Assembly: GCA_965644295.1 (NCBI GenBank)
Contig: CBFFRP010000239.1
Coordinates: 1 to 64,000, forward strand
Direction: 5' to 3'
From: Paraphysomonas bandaiensis
Taxonomy: Eukaryota; Chrysophyceae
Length of the DNA stretch: 64,000 bases
The position numbers were made by a program, and so were the translations under genes. This document shows, in pieces, positions 1-12,008 of the stretch (positions within the stretch are counted from its first letter, which is position 1; the number at the start of each line of letters is the position of its first letter). Below the pieces are notes generated by a model. That model was not told where the DNA came from and ran no database searches. It saw only the letters and a list, made by a program, of their open reading frames with translations.

Positions 1-1560
1 AAACCCCATTTTCCCGCAGCAAAGTCAATTTTAAGCGAAAAAAGGGGACATCTTCCAAATATCGCTCCAATAAACAGAAACATGATAAGAGAACCGATAA
101 AGACATTATGCTTCAGATGGAGGCACATTGCACGGAGCACTGGGAGAAGATTCAGAAAAGCTCCTCCGACAACAAGTCATCAACAAAGAGGAAAACTGAA
201 GTTCAAGAGAGGAAATTCCAGACTCAGAGTACTGAATATTTCCACGACCACTCTGATCAACTTGCAAATTATGAAGTATAAAGTGGCCCATCGTCAGATT
301 ATCGTGCCGACGAGACTACGGAGGAGTTGCTTACACACCGAGCGATGAATCACACTTCGTTAGTGATCAAAAGGCAGTGGAATGGGATCTGGACTCAAAA
401 AGGTATCAATTACATCTGAAGCAAGCTACCCACCACCACTGCCCCACCGAGATTCAAACAGCCAAATCAGGGTCTACAATGATATCCTCAGGTCAGTAAA
501 GACCAGGGCATCATAACAAGTGCAAACACGTGGACCAAGCGTCTAGGACCCTCATTTCTATTAGCCAACTGACATGACCTCGGACATGAAATCATATTCA
601 GAAACTCAGTCAGTGGAAATATTTAAAGACGGGTGACATATATCGAAAGCCAGCGCGTTGGAGGCCTATACGAAATTCCACTATCAGACCTCGGTACTCC
701 CACTGATGAATCTCACCTCGCACAGACCGCTCTGTATCAACTTGCACTGTTAGCACATAAGAGAGACTAGCACATGCATCACTTGGACTCATACAGAAGG
801 TACAAAATCACTTAATAACTGGTGTCAAGATGACAAAGGAGGAGATGATGTTGCCTCTCTACTCCGCGGTTTATGCGATGGATGTGCAACTGGAAATCAC
901 ATAGACGCAAGCACAGGAATGCCACCGCCAAATGTTGTTGTTGAAAAGAATGAAGGGCAAAGGAGCTGGGGGAGCTCATAGCCGATTTCAGACCATACAC
1001 CCGATGCAATTATTACCGGAAATCGATATGTACTTGGGATCAAAGGATGTAGCATCAAGGTACCAGTGGGACTCCCATGGAACAACGAGATGAAAATTTC
1101 GTTATCCAATCCATTCAGAAAATGTCACGTATCTACGCAGTAGAGGTAAACGACTACACACACAATACAGCGATGGAGGGAAGGAACTATCCTATATTGA
1201 ATAGCCCAATACACGGGAGCAACATGGACTCCTTTAACGCTCCCCTATACTCCCGAGGACAACCCTTTTCAAGAGCGACCATGAGGCAGAACCATCAAAG
1301 AACGAGCACTTAGTAGCTGATGATTCAGGTCTTCCAACGAATTTCTGGAACAAGCCATGAAGACACCACACACATGAAGAACAGGCTACCTTCTTTGCAA
1401 AACTGCTAAAGGATTCATGTCCCCACTCCAGTTCATCGAAAACGAAATACCAGGACTTGAGTTATGCCAGAATATGGGGATGTAAAATGCTTTGTGAATA
1501 TCGATTCCAGTCTCCGAAAGAACAACTGGGACAGACATAGCTGGCAATCTATCTAGTTTG
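1..1560 (+). pseudogene. Degenerate Ty1/copia gag-pol remnant (protease and integrase region)
   Basis: Decayed copia polyprotein scattered over all three plus frames. Near 860-900 lies a zinc-finger-like CDGCATGN. Near 960-1030 are LGELIADF and GNRYVLGIK, which resemble the start of a copia integrase core. Near 1220-1280 is LPYTPEDNPFSRATM, matching the family pattern 'tP..Ng.aER'. Near 1420-1500 are MSPLQFIENEIPGL and YARIWGCKM, resembling the integrase C-terminal 'lr.fGc' motif. Successive motifs need frame changes and cross stops, so no product is expected. The first 290 bases read as a lysine-rich open frame that could be gag, but this is weaker. The element's 5' end lies outside the window. 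Family assignment rests on motif order and was not tested by a search. Confidence 0.6.
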
Positions 1561-2624
1561 ACTAACTTAAACTTCTCTTACAACGATCTTAATCATCTGA
1601 AAATGGTCATTAGTCAACATTCTCTTTGGTCGAAAACACAGCCAAACAAAAAGTTACACCTTATTAGCTCGCACCCCACCCCATGCCTCTGTTGAGGCCG
1701 TGGTTGTGTTACCCAGCTGGTCCAGCCTCAAATTGGCTCCATTCCCCCGGACTCAGCTGCTGTTTGTACCACACCACCAGTCAGACAAATCACTTGTCAT
1801 ATCCTGTTGTACACGTTACACGAACATTCTAGTGGCGTCCATAGACTCACTCACTCAACTGCTACAGTTTCATCACGCGTCTGCACCTCTGCAGTTCTGC
1901 AATATCTTTTACTCTCCCACCTCGGTGGGCATCTCTTATTGTCAACACAATTGCTCTCGCCACATATAACCTCCTACCACCTCATTCGAGGCATGTATGT
2001 ACTATCCACGAACCTGGACCTCAATCTTTACCTCCTCCTCCCTACCAATCCTCACAAGTTCTACTAATGCTCCAGTTAATAGCATCCACAGGGAGTCGCG
2101 CCGAAAGCGTGAGTGCCATATAGCAGCTCCCATAAGTTCATACGCGTACTGGCCAAGACCCGGAATGTCTCTGAAGGGTGTCTCGAGTCGCAGGATTTTT
2201 GTGGAGCCGTTCTCCCAGGCATCCTCCGGGGGGAGCCAGACAGCCGCCGCGCCTCCGTGATGAGTCCAGCTTGTGCGCGGGTTTATATGCGTAAGGCGGC
2301 GGGGGAGAGAGCTCCGGGCGTGTCATCACACTCCCTCTCGACTCCCTGTTGCTGGACACACCTCCCACTGGTGTACAGCTATACACTCTCTTCCATATAT
2401 GCTCTCTGCCACTGGCTAAGGCAGCAAAAGAGTCGATTTCGACGCTTCTTCACAGTTGGCCATAACCTTTTGCAAGACCTTCATCCGCATACCTCCGAGC
2501 CACTTGGCACAATGCCTAAGGGAAGGCCACCAGATCACCAATCACAGAAGGGTATATTACTGCTTCCCCTGGTTGCCATAAGGCACATAAGGCAGTCCCC
2601 GATATAAGTGTACAAATGTAAGTG
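1561..2624. other. No gene recognised; GC-rich block inside
   Basis: No convincing coding region. Bases about 2095-2380 are clearly richer in G and C than the surrounding AT-rich DNA and are open on both strands for 80-160 codons, but the translations are low complexity with no recognisable domain. A short stretch at 1548-1590 translates as a leucine-rich-repeat-like GNLSSLTNLNFSYNDL, too short to call. Confidence 0.4.
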
Positions 2625-2960
2625 TAGTATGAAGCGTTCCAGTGTGATAGTAGTAGACTTTTTAGATCACTGCTTTCACTTGTCATGCTGACGTTGTATG
2701 GTTGCACCATGGTTCTCGCAGCGATGCACAAGCAGTCCAGAGACGGTTGCCCGCCACTAGTCGTACATAGCAAGTCCAGTTATTAGTCTATAGATGTAAA
2801 ACTAATTTCTGTACACAACCGTTCTCATGTAATAATCAGATATTCTTATATGCTGACATTGTACAACGTCGTCCCTTACATACGCATCTATCATATAGCG
2901 AGAATGGTTGCACCTTGGTGCTTGCGGCGACGCACAAGCAGTTCTCGTAGCGCTATGTGC
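2625..2960 (-). repeat. Copia LTR fragments
   Basis: The 2900-2945 stretch (ttgcaccttggtgcttgc and following) matches, in opposite orientation, the core of the LTR-like copies at 11.3 kb and 23.7 kb and, in the same orientation, that at 37.3 kb. A diverged second copy of the same core lies at 2700-2745. No terminal dinucleotides or target duplication were found, so these are broken pieces. Confidence 0.5.
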
Positions 2961-3404
2961 TCATGCCCGGGAGTTGTGCCAAACAAGGTACCAGACAGCA
3001 GGTTCCATTGTTGCACCTGCTTCATAAGAAGAGCACCACGAATGCCGTCATATTCATACAATGAGACGCCTCTTCATTGATAGTCATATATAATCATATA
3101 GTCATAAGGTCATGTAGGCATATAGCCATATACGCATATAGGCAGGTCTGTTGCAGAGAGCTCAAGTGCAACCTATATGCGCAGTCTCATCTACCCACAG
3201 CATACAATCTCAATAAGCCGCATTTCTTCTATAGATAAGACAGCAGAGGTGTGCAGCTCAGTGCTAGTTATTGTACGATAAGCATATGAAGATGCGTGTA
3301 TGGTACATGTGACTATGATATGGATGCAGGATTGTCAAGGATTGTGTATACAGCAGTATACCATGTATACTATCGTGTATATATCTATCCTGTATACAAC
3401 AATG
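2961..3404. other. Intergenic, no gene seen
   Basis: AT-rich DNA with short ATA/CATA runs leading into the tetranucleotide array. No coding region or RNA gene was recognised. Confidence 0.5.
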
Positions 3405-4251
3405 TATGTATGTATGTATGTATGTATGTATGTATGTATGTATGTATGTATGTATGTATGTATGTATGTATGTATGTATGTATGTATGTATGTACAATGT
3501 ATGTATGTATGTATGTATGTATGTATGTATGTATGTATGTATGTATGTATGTATGTATGTATGTATGTATGTATGTATGTATGTATGTATGCATGTATGC
3601 ATGTATGTATGTATGTATGTATGTATGTATGTATGTATGTATGTATGTATGTATGTATGTATGTATGTATGTATGTATGTATGTATGTATGTATGTATGC
3701 ATGTATGTATGTATGTATGTATGTATGTATGTATGTATGTATGTATGTATGTATGTATGTATGTATGTATGTATGTATGTATGTATGTATGTATGTATGT
3801 ATGTATGTATGTATGTATGTATGTATGTATGTATGTATGTATGTATGTATGTATGTATGTATGTATGTATGTATGTATGTATGTATGTATGTATGTATGT
3901 ATGTATGTATGTATGTATGTATGTATGTATGTATGTATGTATGCATGTATGTATGTATGTATGTATGTATGTATGTATGTATGTATGTATGTATGTATGT
4001 ATGTATGTATGTATGTATGTATGTATGTATGTATGTATGTATGTATGTATGTATGTATGTATGTATGTATGTATGTATGTATGTATGTATGTATGTATGT
4101 ATGTATGTATGTATGTATGTATGTATGTATGTATGTATGTATGTATGTATGTATGTATGTATGTATGTATGTATGTATGTATGTATGTATGTATGTATGT
4201 ATGTATGTATGTATGTATGTATGTATGTATGTATGTATGTATGTATGTATG

Positions 4252-4283
<32 letters not shown>

Positions 4284-4464
4284 TGTATGTATGTATGTAT
4301 GTATGTATGTATGTATGTATGTATGTATGTATGTATGTATGTATGTATGTATGTATGTATGTATGTATGTATGTATGTATGTATGTATGTATGTATGTAT
4401 GTATGTATGTATGTATGTATGTATGTATGTATGTATGTATGTATGTATGTATGTATGTATGTAT
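3405..4464. repeat. (GTAT)n microsatellite, about 1.06 kb
   Basis: Roughly 265 near-perfect copies of the GTAT tetramer. Only a few interruptions are visible: an AC insertion near 3494, T-to-C changes making GCAT near 3591, 3599, 3699 and 3943, and a dinucleotide slip near 4253. Because 4 is not a multiple of 3, all frames are open and encode CMYV- or THIY-type repeats; these are artefacts, not proteins. The array ends about 110 bases before the EF-P start codon, so it may lie in that gene's promoter or 5' UTR. Confidence 0.97.
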
Positions 4465-4575
4465 ATGTTCGTTGTGTTTTGGTGGAGCGACTCATCTCAC
4501 AATGTATACGAATCCATCAACCACTGTACCTTCTAGTCGTGTCGAATAGCACCATTAATCCTGAACAATCTCTTC

Positions 4576-5225
4576 ATGTTTCGTTTCCAGTTATATCTTT
4601 CACGTGGATCTCGTCTGTTTAGCTCTGAACGTGCCCTTAAAGCTGTTAAGCCAGGAGCCCTATTAAAGATCAACAACACTCCTCATCGAGTCGTTAAGAT
4701 TACACGTGGCAAAAGAGGCAAAGGTGGAGGGTTCGTGAAGGCTACATTACGTAATATAACATCACAAAATTCTTTCGAGAAAACATTTACATCAGATGAA
4801 ATGGTGGAGGAGGTGGAGTCAGAGAAACATAATGCTCAGTACAGTTGGACGGACGGGAATGACTTGATTTTTCTTAATTCTACTACGTTTGATGAGATAA
4901 GGATATCAAAAGATATAGTAAGTAATCATCAATACTTAGCGGAAGGGGAGGAGTACCGGGTTATGAAGATTGAGGGGAAATATGTTGGAGTTGAGTTTCC
5001 TACCAACGCAACTTATACTGTAGTATCACTAGATATAGGTGGAAGCAACAGGTAGTAGCAGTATATATTTTATATTTCTCCACTAACAGGTTTGAGTACA
5101 GTGCAAAAATGCAAAAGGCTGTTGTGAATTCAGGAGCATCTGTTGATGTCCCGGAGTTTGTCAATGTTGGAGACAGAATCAGAATTAATGTGGAAGAAGG
5201 AACTTATCTTAGTCGTGATAATTAG
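4576..5225 (+). CDS. efp: Elongation factor P, organelle-type (2 exons)
   Basis: Bacterial-type EF-P, which helps the ribosome form difficult peptide bonds such as in proline runs. CDS join(4576..5051,5090..5225), 203 aa, with a 38-nt intron. Residues 1-20 (MFRFQLYLSRGSRLFSS) are basic and serine-rich like a mitochondrial presequence, so it probably acts in an organelle. The KOW domain starts near ALKAVKPGALLKI; its loop reads GKRGKGGGF, where Lys49 lies at the position that is modified or functional at the tip in EF-P. The C-terminal OB domain ends in the family-like VNVGDRIRINVEEGTYLSR, encoded by exon 2. Without splicing, the protein would stop in the intron and lose this domain. Length fits the family (about 185 aa) plus a presequence. 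Confidence 0.88.
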
Positions 5226-6020
5226 ACAACTATGTAGATGTTGTTTAAACGATTGTGAAGCACACTAATGAGTTCGGATTACTTGATAAGCGAACGAAAC
5301 CTAAAATCGTGTAGTAACGTGTTCCGTATTTCTGTCATTCTCAGCTTCTTAGCCAGCAATAATTATCTATGTTGACTTTCTACACACCTACTACGAACTG
5401 ATATATTGCCGTTGGTGCCAAACAATAGATTGACAACCACCACCAATATTATTCACTGGTGTGGGCATTATTATATTCAAATCTAAAGTGCTGTACATTA
5501 GTAGACGCTTCTGCGCTGTATTCACTGTTCACTTTATCTGCACTCTGCACCACGGCAGGGAGCAATATATATAAAACCCATGTATATAAATTACCGGGAA
5601 AAGTAGAAAAATCAATTTTTTGATGTTGTTGTGTGGCTTTTACGCATCGTTCTCTCTACAGCAGTACTCTATACATGTACATCGCTTCTTTTAGTATAAG
5701 GTACAACATATATATCATTCAAAAAGGAAGCGACACCCTGATCTGCATGTAGTTGGTCATAGCAAACAAGAAATGTTCAAGTTAAGCTACAGTACTCCAG
5801 CTTTTTAGGAATGAACCTGATGATAGTATTCGTATGTTCTACTTGTCAAGATGGATTAGTACTATAAGAGAAACTTGCAGAACTGTGTCGGTCATCACTA
5901 AACGCATAGTTTCATATTCAGCTATCCTTCTTGATTATAAGTGAATAGCAGTGTGTGACATAGAGTGGGACAGTGTTTACTTCGTTCACATATATACAAA
6001 GTACTAGATCATGCAGAATT
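5226..6020. other. Intergenic between convergent genes
   Basis: AT-rich spacer containing the 3' flanks of EF-P (plus) and the 97-aa gene (minus). No ORF, RNA gene or repeat was recognised. Confidence 0.5.
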
Positions 6021-6471
6021 TTAAGATTCTGAACTCATATCTCTCAATTGTGAGGCTAATTTCTCCAGGTCTGTGAGGTTTAAGTTGGCAGTGGATTTTT
6101 CATATTCCTATAATAACATTGAACATGAAATAAAATATAGCACACCTTTGCTCTTACCTCTTTGAAACACTTGACAAACTTTTTTCTTGACTGATCATCC
6201 AATACATCGGCGAGATGACTATCTAGAAAATCCCAAAATCCCTGATTTGAATTCCCTGAGACTGACTGGACCCTGTTGCCACTGGAAGATTGCGTACATG
6301 CTGTTATTTTTTTCGTTTCATTATCTTTCTATTAACCACAATAATTAAAGAGTATATATGTATATATGTAAGTACCTTGCTGCGGTTTGATTTCCATGTT
6401 GACTTACAGTAATCCGGTCGTCTAACTATAGGATACTGTATGAGAGCAGCTTGGAAAGTAGCATCATCCAT
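6021..6471 (-). CDS. Small unknown protein, 97 aa (3 exons)
   Basis: CDS complement(join(6021..6107,6158..6300,6408..6471)). Both introns are canonical: 107 nt with donor GTAAGT, and 50 nt with donor GTAAGA. Phase is maintained across all three exons. The product begins MDDATFQAALIQYPIVRR, continues with a Ser/Asn-rich linker, then a helical part (FWDFLDSHLADVLDDQ, SRKKFVKCFKEEYEK) and ends LNLTDLEKLASQLRDMSSES. I do not recognise the family. The amphipathic helices and acidic tail suggest a small helical adaptor, which is only inference. It is divergent from CEP104, with about 710 bp between the start codons. Confidence 0.6.
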
Positions 6472-7182
6472 AATGGGATATATATAAGCGGTAAAGGAGA
6501 ATGCTCTAGCTAGATAGAATTGATAATGAATGGGTGCGTACAGTGCGTGTATATATGCATAGAGAGAGCTGCTGTATAGTTCATATGTACTGAGAAATAA
6601 GCGGAGAAATTTAGCAATTTTTATTTTCATATTAATATACAGTGACTTAGTACTCTATTATAGTATATTTTTATTGCTAAAATTAGGCTGCTACTGATTT
6701 TGTTGGTTAAAATATGGAGTTTTCATATATTTTGAAAACCAGGGAGTTTTGGCACCGTGTTTTTTATTGTAAAAAAAGACTGAGAACTGATTTTTTAGCG
6801 GCAGTTTTGCCACCATCCAGGAAAATGATCCAATAGAAATAAATGAAATATATTATAAGCTCTATGATTGGTGAATTAATTTTATTCTATTTTTCCATTT
6901 TGGTGCTACTACTTCGTACATACATGTCCAGCAGTATGCAGTGTATGTATACATACATACAGCATACAGAAGTACACATACCTCCATATACATACATGCA
7001 TACTGATAGGTTTCAAATCATCTCGTATATATGTATATGTATACATCCAGCAGTACACATCGACCATAATACTAACGCCATTTCTATTAACATCCTCGAT
7101 AATAGAAGCCATCTCAACGAATTGATATCTGGAGAACATCTACCATTAAGACCTATTCTATAGGCGTATTACCACCCATAGA
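6472..7182. other. Divergent intergenic region
   Basis: Lies between the minus-strand 97-aa gene and CEP104, so it probably holds both promoters. Strongly AT-rich, with CATA/TATA simple repeats near 6930-7040. No further gene seen. Confidence 0.5.
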
Positions 7183-10100
7183 ATGAGTAAACTAAGGTGC
7201 GTATTCCCTCTCTATCCATACATATAAATCCATAACTAAACACACACATATATACATACATATACAGGTTTAGTGTAGTAAACTGCAGTAGTGAACATGA
7301 AGATTATCCTGCTATTGAACTAAACATTCACAGTCCAAGTACAAAAGGATGGCAATCTAGAAACTTCTGTGATTATCCACAAGAGTTGGGGTTTCGTATG
7401 GAAGGAGGCGATACACATATCACACAAATACAAATATTAAGTCATCAATCAAAAATATCAACTAAAATTGAAATATTTGTTGGACAAGGTAATGATTATC
7501 ATTCTGCAACTTATAAGCGTTTGGGGTATCTGTCATTAGACTCGAATGAAAGATCGAACTATCGTGCACGTGAACTTAAAACTGTATATGTTGATCACGT
7601 GGGAAATTTTGTTCGACTTCTCATTCATAGAAATTTTGTGAATAAATACAACCACTATAATCAAGTGGGTCTTGTTGCGGTGAATTTTTTGGGTACAGAG
7701 CAACCGCCAGTTGCAGGAGGGAAGGGGATAACTGATGGACGTCAAATGGCGAAAGGCGCAAAGAGTGTCCCATCGAACTCGTTGCATGATCTGTCGATCG
7801 ATCTCAATCTCGATCAAGGGACTGCTGCAAAGCTGCGACGATTGGCAGATGCCAAGGCACGTGCAGTTTCTCAAGAGGACTATAAGACTGCGAAGACCAT
7901 TAAAACTGTCGAGGGAGAGCTCAAAGCTCTTGGATCTCGTTTGGCTCAATTGGACATTGCCAAACGACAAGCTGTAAATGCAGAAGACTATGATCGTGCG
8001 GCAGCCCTCAAAGATGAAACTGATGCACTGCGACAGGAGATCGAGGATAAAATCGAAGGCATCCATATCGCAGGAGTGACTGACCGCCCAATCGAAACTG
8101 TTGTTTCGTCACCTTTCCGTGCAGATGACTCCCCCCCGAAGGCATCTCCCCGATCTCCGAGAGGAAATCATCCCATGGCTAGTGCACGGTCAGTTCGTTC
8201 CTTACAAAGTGATCATAAGGCTCCATTGGATGTGGATTCTATGGTCGTAGGAGGAGGTGGAGGAGGTTACCCAGGTACGATTGCACACATAGGGTAATAC
8301 ATTTCTGTGCACTGGCAGTGTGTCGCCATTTTATAGCTTCAACTTTGTGTATTATTTCTAAAAGTTGGCCTATAGAATACGGCGGAGCAAGGCGGGATGA
8401 GACCCCTAGAGATTACGGTCACGATCAAGGCTTCGAGAGTGAAGAAGAAAGAGATACCCGCCCTATACGACCCAAAGCGAACGTCAACTACAACGATAGA
8501 GATCCTGAAGTTGACCCTATCGGTGTGTTGTACTCCATTGTCTTTTTTTATAGTTACATCAATCAGGTGTTGATGAGGAGGACGGAGTTGGGAATAACTT
8601 CCCGCCAGGACAGCACCCTCTGGAAGGTGTGTCTAACCTATCAGAGCTTCCGGTTCCTGAAGAACTCCATGGTGTCAACAAGTGCGTAGTGACACGATGC
8701 TAGTAGTTGCCTGTATATATGCGTTGTTATATTAGAATGGCATGTAATGGAGTTATCATAGAACTTAGCGATATAATGATTTGGCGCGTATGATTTGCAT
8801 GATGGCGATTTATGTGTGATATGGTGCAGAGATGCGGCAGACTCAAGTGGTATGACGGCATTGCTTGGGGAGTATAGAGCATCTTGTATATTTAGCAAAG
8901 TGTGGGCTCTGCGGGAAGCTGGAGTGCACAAGACACGCATGATGCTTCGAGAAGAGCTGTATAACCAACCGGGAATATCATCGTGCCTCAATGTTATGTG
9001 TGCGGTGGTGAAACCTGGTTTAACAGACAAAATCGCCCAAGTTTTCGTAGCTTCCATGGCGCTTTTAGATGATATTATCGTCAGATTGAACAAGTATTTT
9101 CTGTTTTTTGTTTTTTTCATCTGCTTATTACTCGTGTGTCGTGCTGGATAGGGACCAGGTGCCTCGCTCGGTGGCTGCCCCAGCGATGGAACCAATTTTG
9201 TGTAAGGCCACTTTTCTTGTAAACGAATATATGGATATATTATTGATGTCACGAGCTGCTTGTAATGATTGGCATGGTCTGACACCTGTATTTTAGCAAG
9301 TCTCATCGAGAAACTCAACGATGGCGCCTCTAGAATCCGCGAAGCATCAAGACAAATGATTGAATCCTTCGCTTCCTGTCCTGCCATCGGTCCCGCCCTG
9401 GTCGCCAATCATGTCTTGCGCCCACTCCCGGCGAAACAGAAAAATGCATGGAGACCAATTCTTGGCCGCCTTCAGCTCCTTGGTGATCTTGTTGGGGTAT
9501 ATGGGGTGGGTGGCTCATCTGGACTGACTACGGAGTCGGTAATGAATTACATAAAGTCCATGAATGCTTTCTCCCACAGCAACGGAGAAGTCCGAGACGC
9601 GGCAAAGTTTGTTACGGTTGCACTTCATAAATATGTTGGCTTAGAGCCTCTAGAGCCATACCTGACTCTTCTCCGAAAGAAGCAGCTGGAAGAGTACCAA
9701 CTAGCGTTTTCTTCCCACAGCGCTGGGGCTGGCTCGGCATTTGGTGATGGAACAGAAGCATCTTCGGGCGAAGAAAAGCAAAGAGTTCCTGCAGAAAATA
9801 AGAGCAAGGGGTCAGCACAAAATGCACATAATACTCCAGTCAAACCTACAGCCATGGAAGAAAGCAAGTCCGCCGTTAAGGCTGAAGCTCCTCCTGGAGA
9901 TAATGATTTCACTCTGTGTATGTTTTGTGGCAAGTCGGACAAGTCGTGGAATGAAGACGGGCTGGACCTACACTACTGGAAGGAGTGCCCTCTCCTTTCT
10001 CCTTGCTCTGCTTGTGCACAGATAGTTGAGATAGCCGGGCTGCCGGAGCATTTGTTAGATGAATGTGAGCAGAAGGATACATTCGTTGCTTGCGATACAA

Positions 10101-10334
10101 CAGGTACGGTGTATAACTAATCTTCTGTATCTCGATCAGATTTTATATGCAACAGGACTTGCGATTCGAAAAGATGAAATGGAGGCATGGAAATCCAGTG
10201 CCAGCTGCGTTCCGCCACCTGATAATTGCATGTATTGCCCACTATGTTTGGCCTCTGTGGAAGACACGGATGATGCCTGGCGTCAACATCTTCTATATGG
10301 ATGTCCGAAAAATGGACGATCGTATGCTGCTTGA
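7183..10334 (+). CDS. CEP104: CEP104-like centrosome/cilium tip protein (8 exons)
   Basis: CDS join(7183..7196,7268..8274,8376..8522,8567..8681,8830..9093,9152..9201,9297..10103,10156..10334), 860 aa (human about 925). Residues 1-155 form the N-terminal jelly-roll, with RLGYLSLDSNE, YRARELKTVYVD and NKYNHYNQVGLVAVN closely matching the family. A UVR-like coiled segment follows near 190-255 (EDYKTAKTIK, EDYDRAAALKDE). Residues about 435-655 look like the helical TOG tubulin-binding array. The C-terminus carries two zinc-finger modules, from CMFCGKSDKSW with DGLDLHYWKECPLL near 740 to CPLCLASVEDTDDAW near 835. In animals CEP104 sits at the growing tip of ciliary microtubules with CP110, CEP97 and EB1. 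Exon 1 is only 14 nt (MSKL plus part of R). It was chosen because it gives an in-frame start before RFSVVNCSS, the family's N-terminus. The gene implies the organism builds cilia. Confidence 0.92.
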
Positions 10335-10772
10335 TTATACTCCCTTAACCGGAAGTCTTCTGTTATTAGATTATTCGATATTGTATTTTCGGTCGAGTGC
10401 AGAATATTATAGTGTCTCGTGGTCAGTGGTTTGATGAATTTATCGTATGCAAATTCTTATCGGGAAAGTGCGAGAAGAGTAAAGAATAGTAATCCACTTA
10501 TCTTATGTTGAACCAACTTTGTTGTCGTTGTTGATTGGGAATTTGTTATGCCATTGACTGGCTACCTTGAATTGGACTACGCAATATAGTGAAGAACTAC
10601 TGCGTTTCTTTAGATATATAGGCTGAGTTTGATTGGGGAGCCATCAGCAAAGGTGAATAGAAAATAATGTGGATTGATAAAAATGTTTCTGAGTGTGTCA
10701 CATTTTTAATGCAATGTGTAATCTTGTTGACAAGGATTTAACGTAAACCACAGTCTGGTCATCAACAACATC
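10335..10772. other. Intergenic, possible copia RNase H trace
   Basis: No gene. Around 10622-10655 a short translation, AEFDWGAISKG, resembles the copia RNase H 'aDwagd..rrS' region, but it is short and flanked by stops. The remainder is AT-rich. Confidence 0.3.
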
Positions 10773-11060
10773 CTACCCTGAGCGAGTACTGTATACTAAA
10801 TATACAGCAGTGTGTGTATCATACAGTGTATCCTTGAGAACAAATAAACATGGATTAAGAGTGCATTGTTTATATCCCATCACCATGATGCCATCCTTCA
10901 GCATGAATTGCCAGTTTCTAGGCGCTTGCTTCAGACTATGCAAACTCTTCTTCTGAGCTGCTGTTGTGCCTGCTTTTGGATGAGCATTGCACACTTCCAT
11001 CAGGAAGGAGTACGCGATTTTGTTCCGGGTGTTCCAGAGTTTCTTCGCTTTGCGTAGTCG
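10773..11060 (-). pseudogene. Ty1/copia reverse transcriptase fragment
   Basis: The minus strand encodes KKSLHSLKQAPRNW followed by GYKQCTLNPCLFV. This is the diagnostic copia RT stretch (family pattern 'kSLYGLKQApR.W ... Gf..s..DpclY'). A tyrosine and the glycine of the usual SLYGLKQ are changed, and the usual YVDD catalytic motif is not intact downstream (YLVYSTRSG), so it is dead. It lies next to an LTR copy in the other orientation, implying nested or rearranged insertions. Confidence 0.8.
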
Positions 11061-11264
11061 CTTCTTAGTATACTTTTAATAGCTACCCCTTTTGTGTAGC
11101 CCTGTATACTTTGGTCTTCAACAAGCTTCAATAGTCTGAGCTTGACTATGTGCAATATCGGTAGCGTTGTCCTACCCTTCTATGTACATAAGTCCTATGT
11201 TTGGCCTTAAAATCACGTAACAGCTAACACAGTAGTAAATGTCTGATTTTTAGCAATGGGCGTG

Positions 11265-11700
11265 TAAGAGTCAAAACTAAGTTAGCAAAGCAATTTAACT
11301 AACTAGTGCTTAACTCTGATATCCTATTATATTTAACGCTACGAAAGTTGCTTGTGCATCACCGCAAGCACCAAGGTCCAAGGTGCAGCCACTTTTGCTC
11401 TCTGTCCTTAAGGTGAATAGCCCGGATGTGGACTCCAGCAGGCAGCCCAATACCCCGAATGCCGTTGAGTTGGGCCCATTCCCAGATGCCTGTTTATTCG
11501 CTAAAAGCCCATAGACGTCTACACTCTACACAAGTGACACTTATTAGCCTCCCTTGTATCACACAAGCATTTGGCTACGAGTAGGTAGAACAATATCTGC
11601 TGATTATATATGCGGTACTTATTCCCCAGAACACCACGAAAAGTTGCAAGTCCGACTTTGTTGAGGGTAACAAGATAGTCTACTCAGTGCGAGCACTCCT
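11265..11700 (+). repeat. Solo LTR-like copia repeat
   Basis: Long similarity by eye to 23640-24065 (same orientation) and to 37190-37436 (opposite). Shared blocks include taactctgatatcctat, gttgcttgtgcatcaccgc, gcagcccaataccccg, gaacaatatctgctgatta and ccacgaaaagttgcaagtcc. No internal domain lies between matching copies, which is why it is called a solo LTR or fragment. Confidence 0.65.
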
Positions 11701-12008
11701 GCACACTTCACTGATCGATAAACATCCTATTCTACTGTAAAACGGCATATATCGTTCACGCCTGTAGATGCCAAGTTATAGAGGATGATAATACTATATA
11801 TCTATCTATATATACAGCGTCTAGTATGTAAGATGCAAAGGGTAAAAAGTGAAATGGAGGGATGAATTAGGACCACTCCCTTCGCTCAACACTTCGTGTA
11901 AACATTGAATATTGTAATTTTTCACCTAGATGGGTTTATTTTATCAGATATCACAGCATCGTGCTTCCAATGCTTAAGATTAATATAACAAAAATAGCTG
12001 TGCACACT
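11701..12008. other. Short intergenic spacer
   Basis: 3' flank of the OLD-like gene (minus strand). AT-rich; nothing recognised. Confidence 0.5.

Noticed and set aside
1548-1600. Leucine-rich-repeat-like peptide
   Set aside because: About 16 residues only, next to decayed copia sequence; chance resemblance is likely.
2113-2607. 164-codon ORF in the GC-rich island
   Set aside because: High GC lowers stop frequency; the other strand is open too, and no domain or codon-use signal is visible.
3296-4622. Long ORFs of CMYV or THIY repeats (up to 440 codons) on both strands
   Set aside because: They are read-through of the GTAT microsatellite; every frame of a stop-free tetramer is open. No gene signal.
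7536-8066. 176-codon minus-strand ORF
   Set aside because: Antisense shadow of the CEP104 N-terminal exon.
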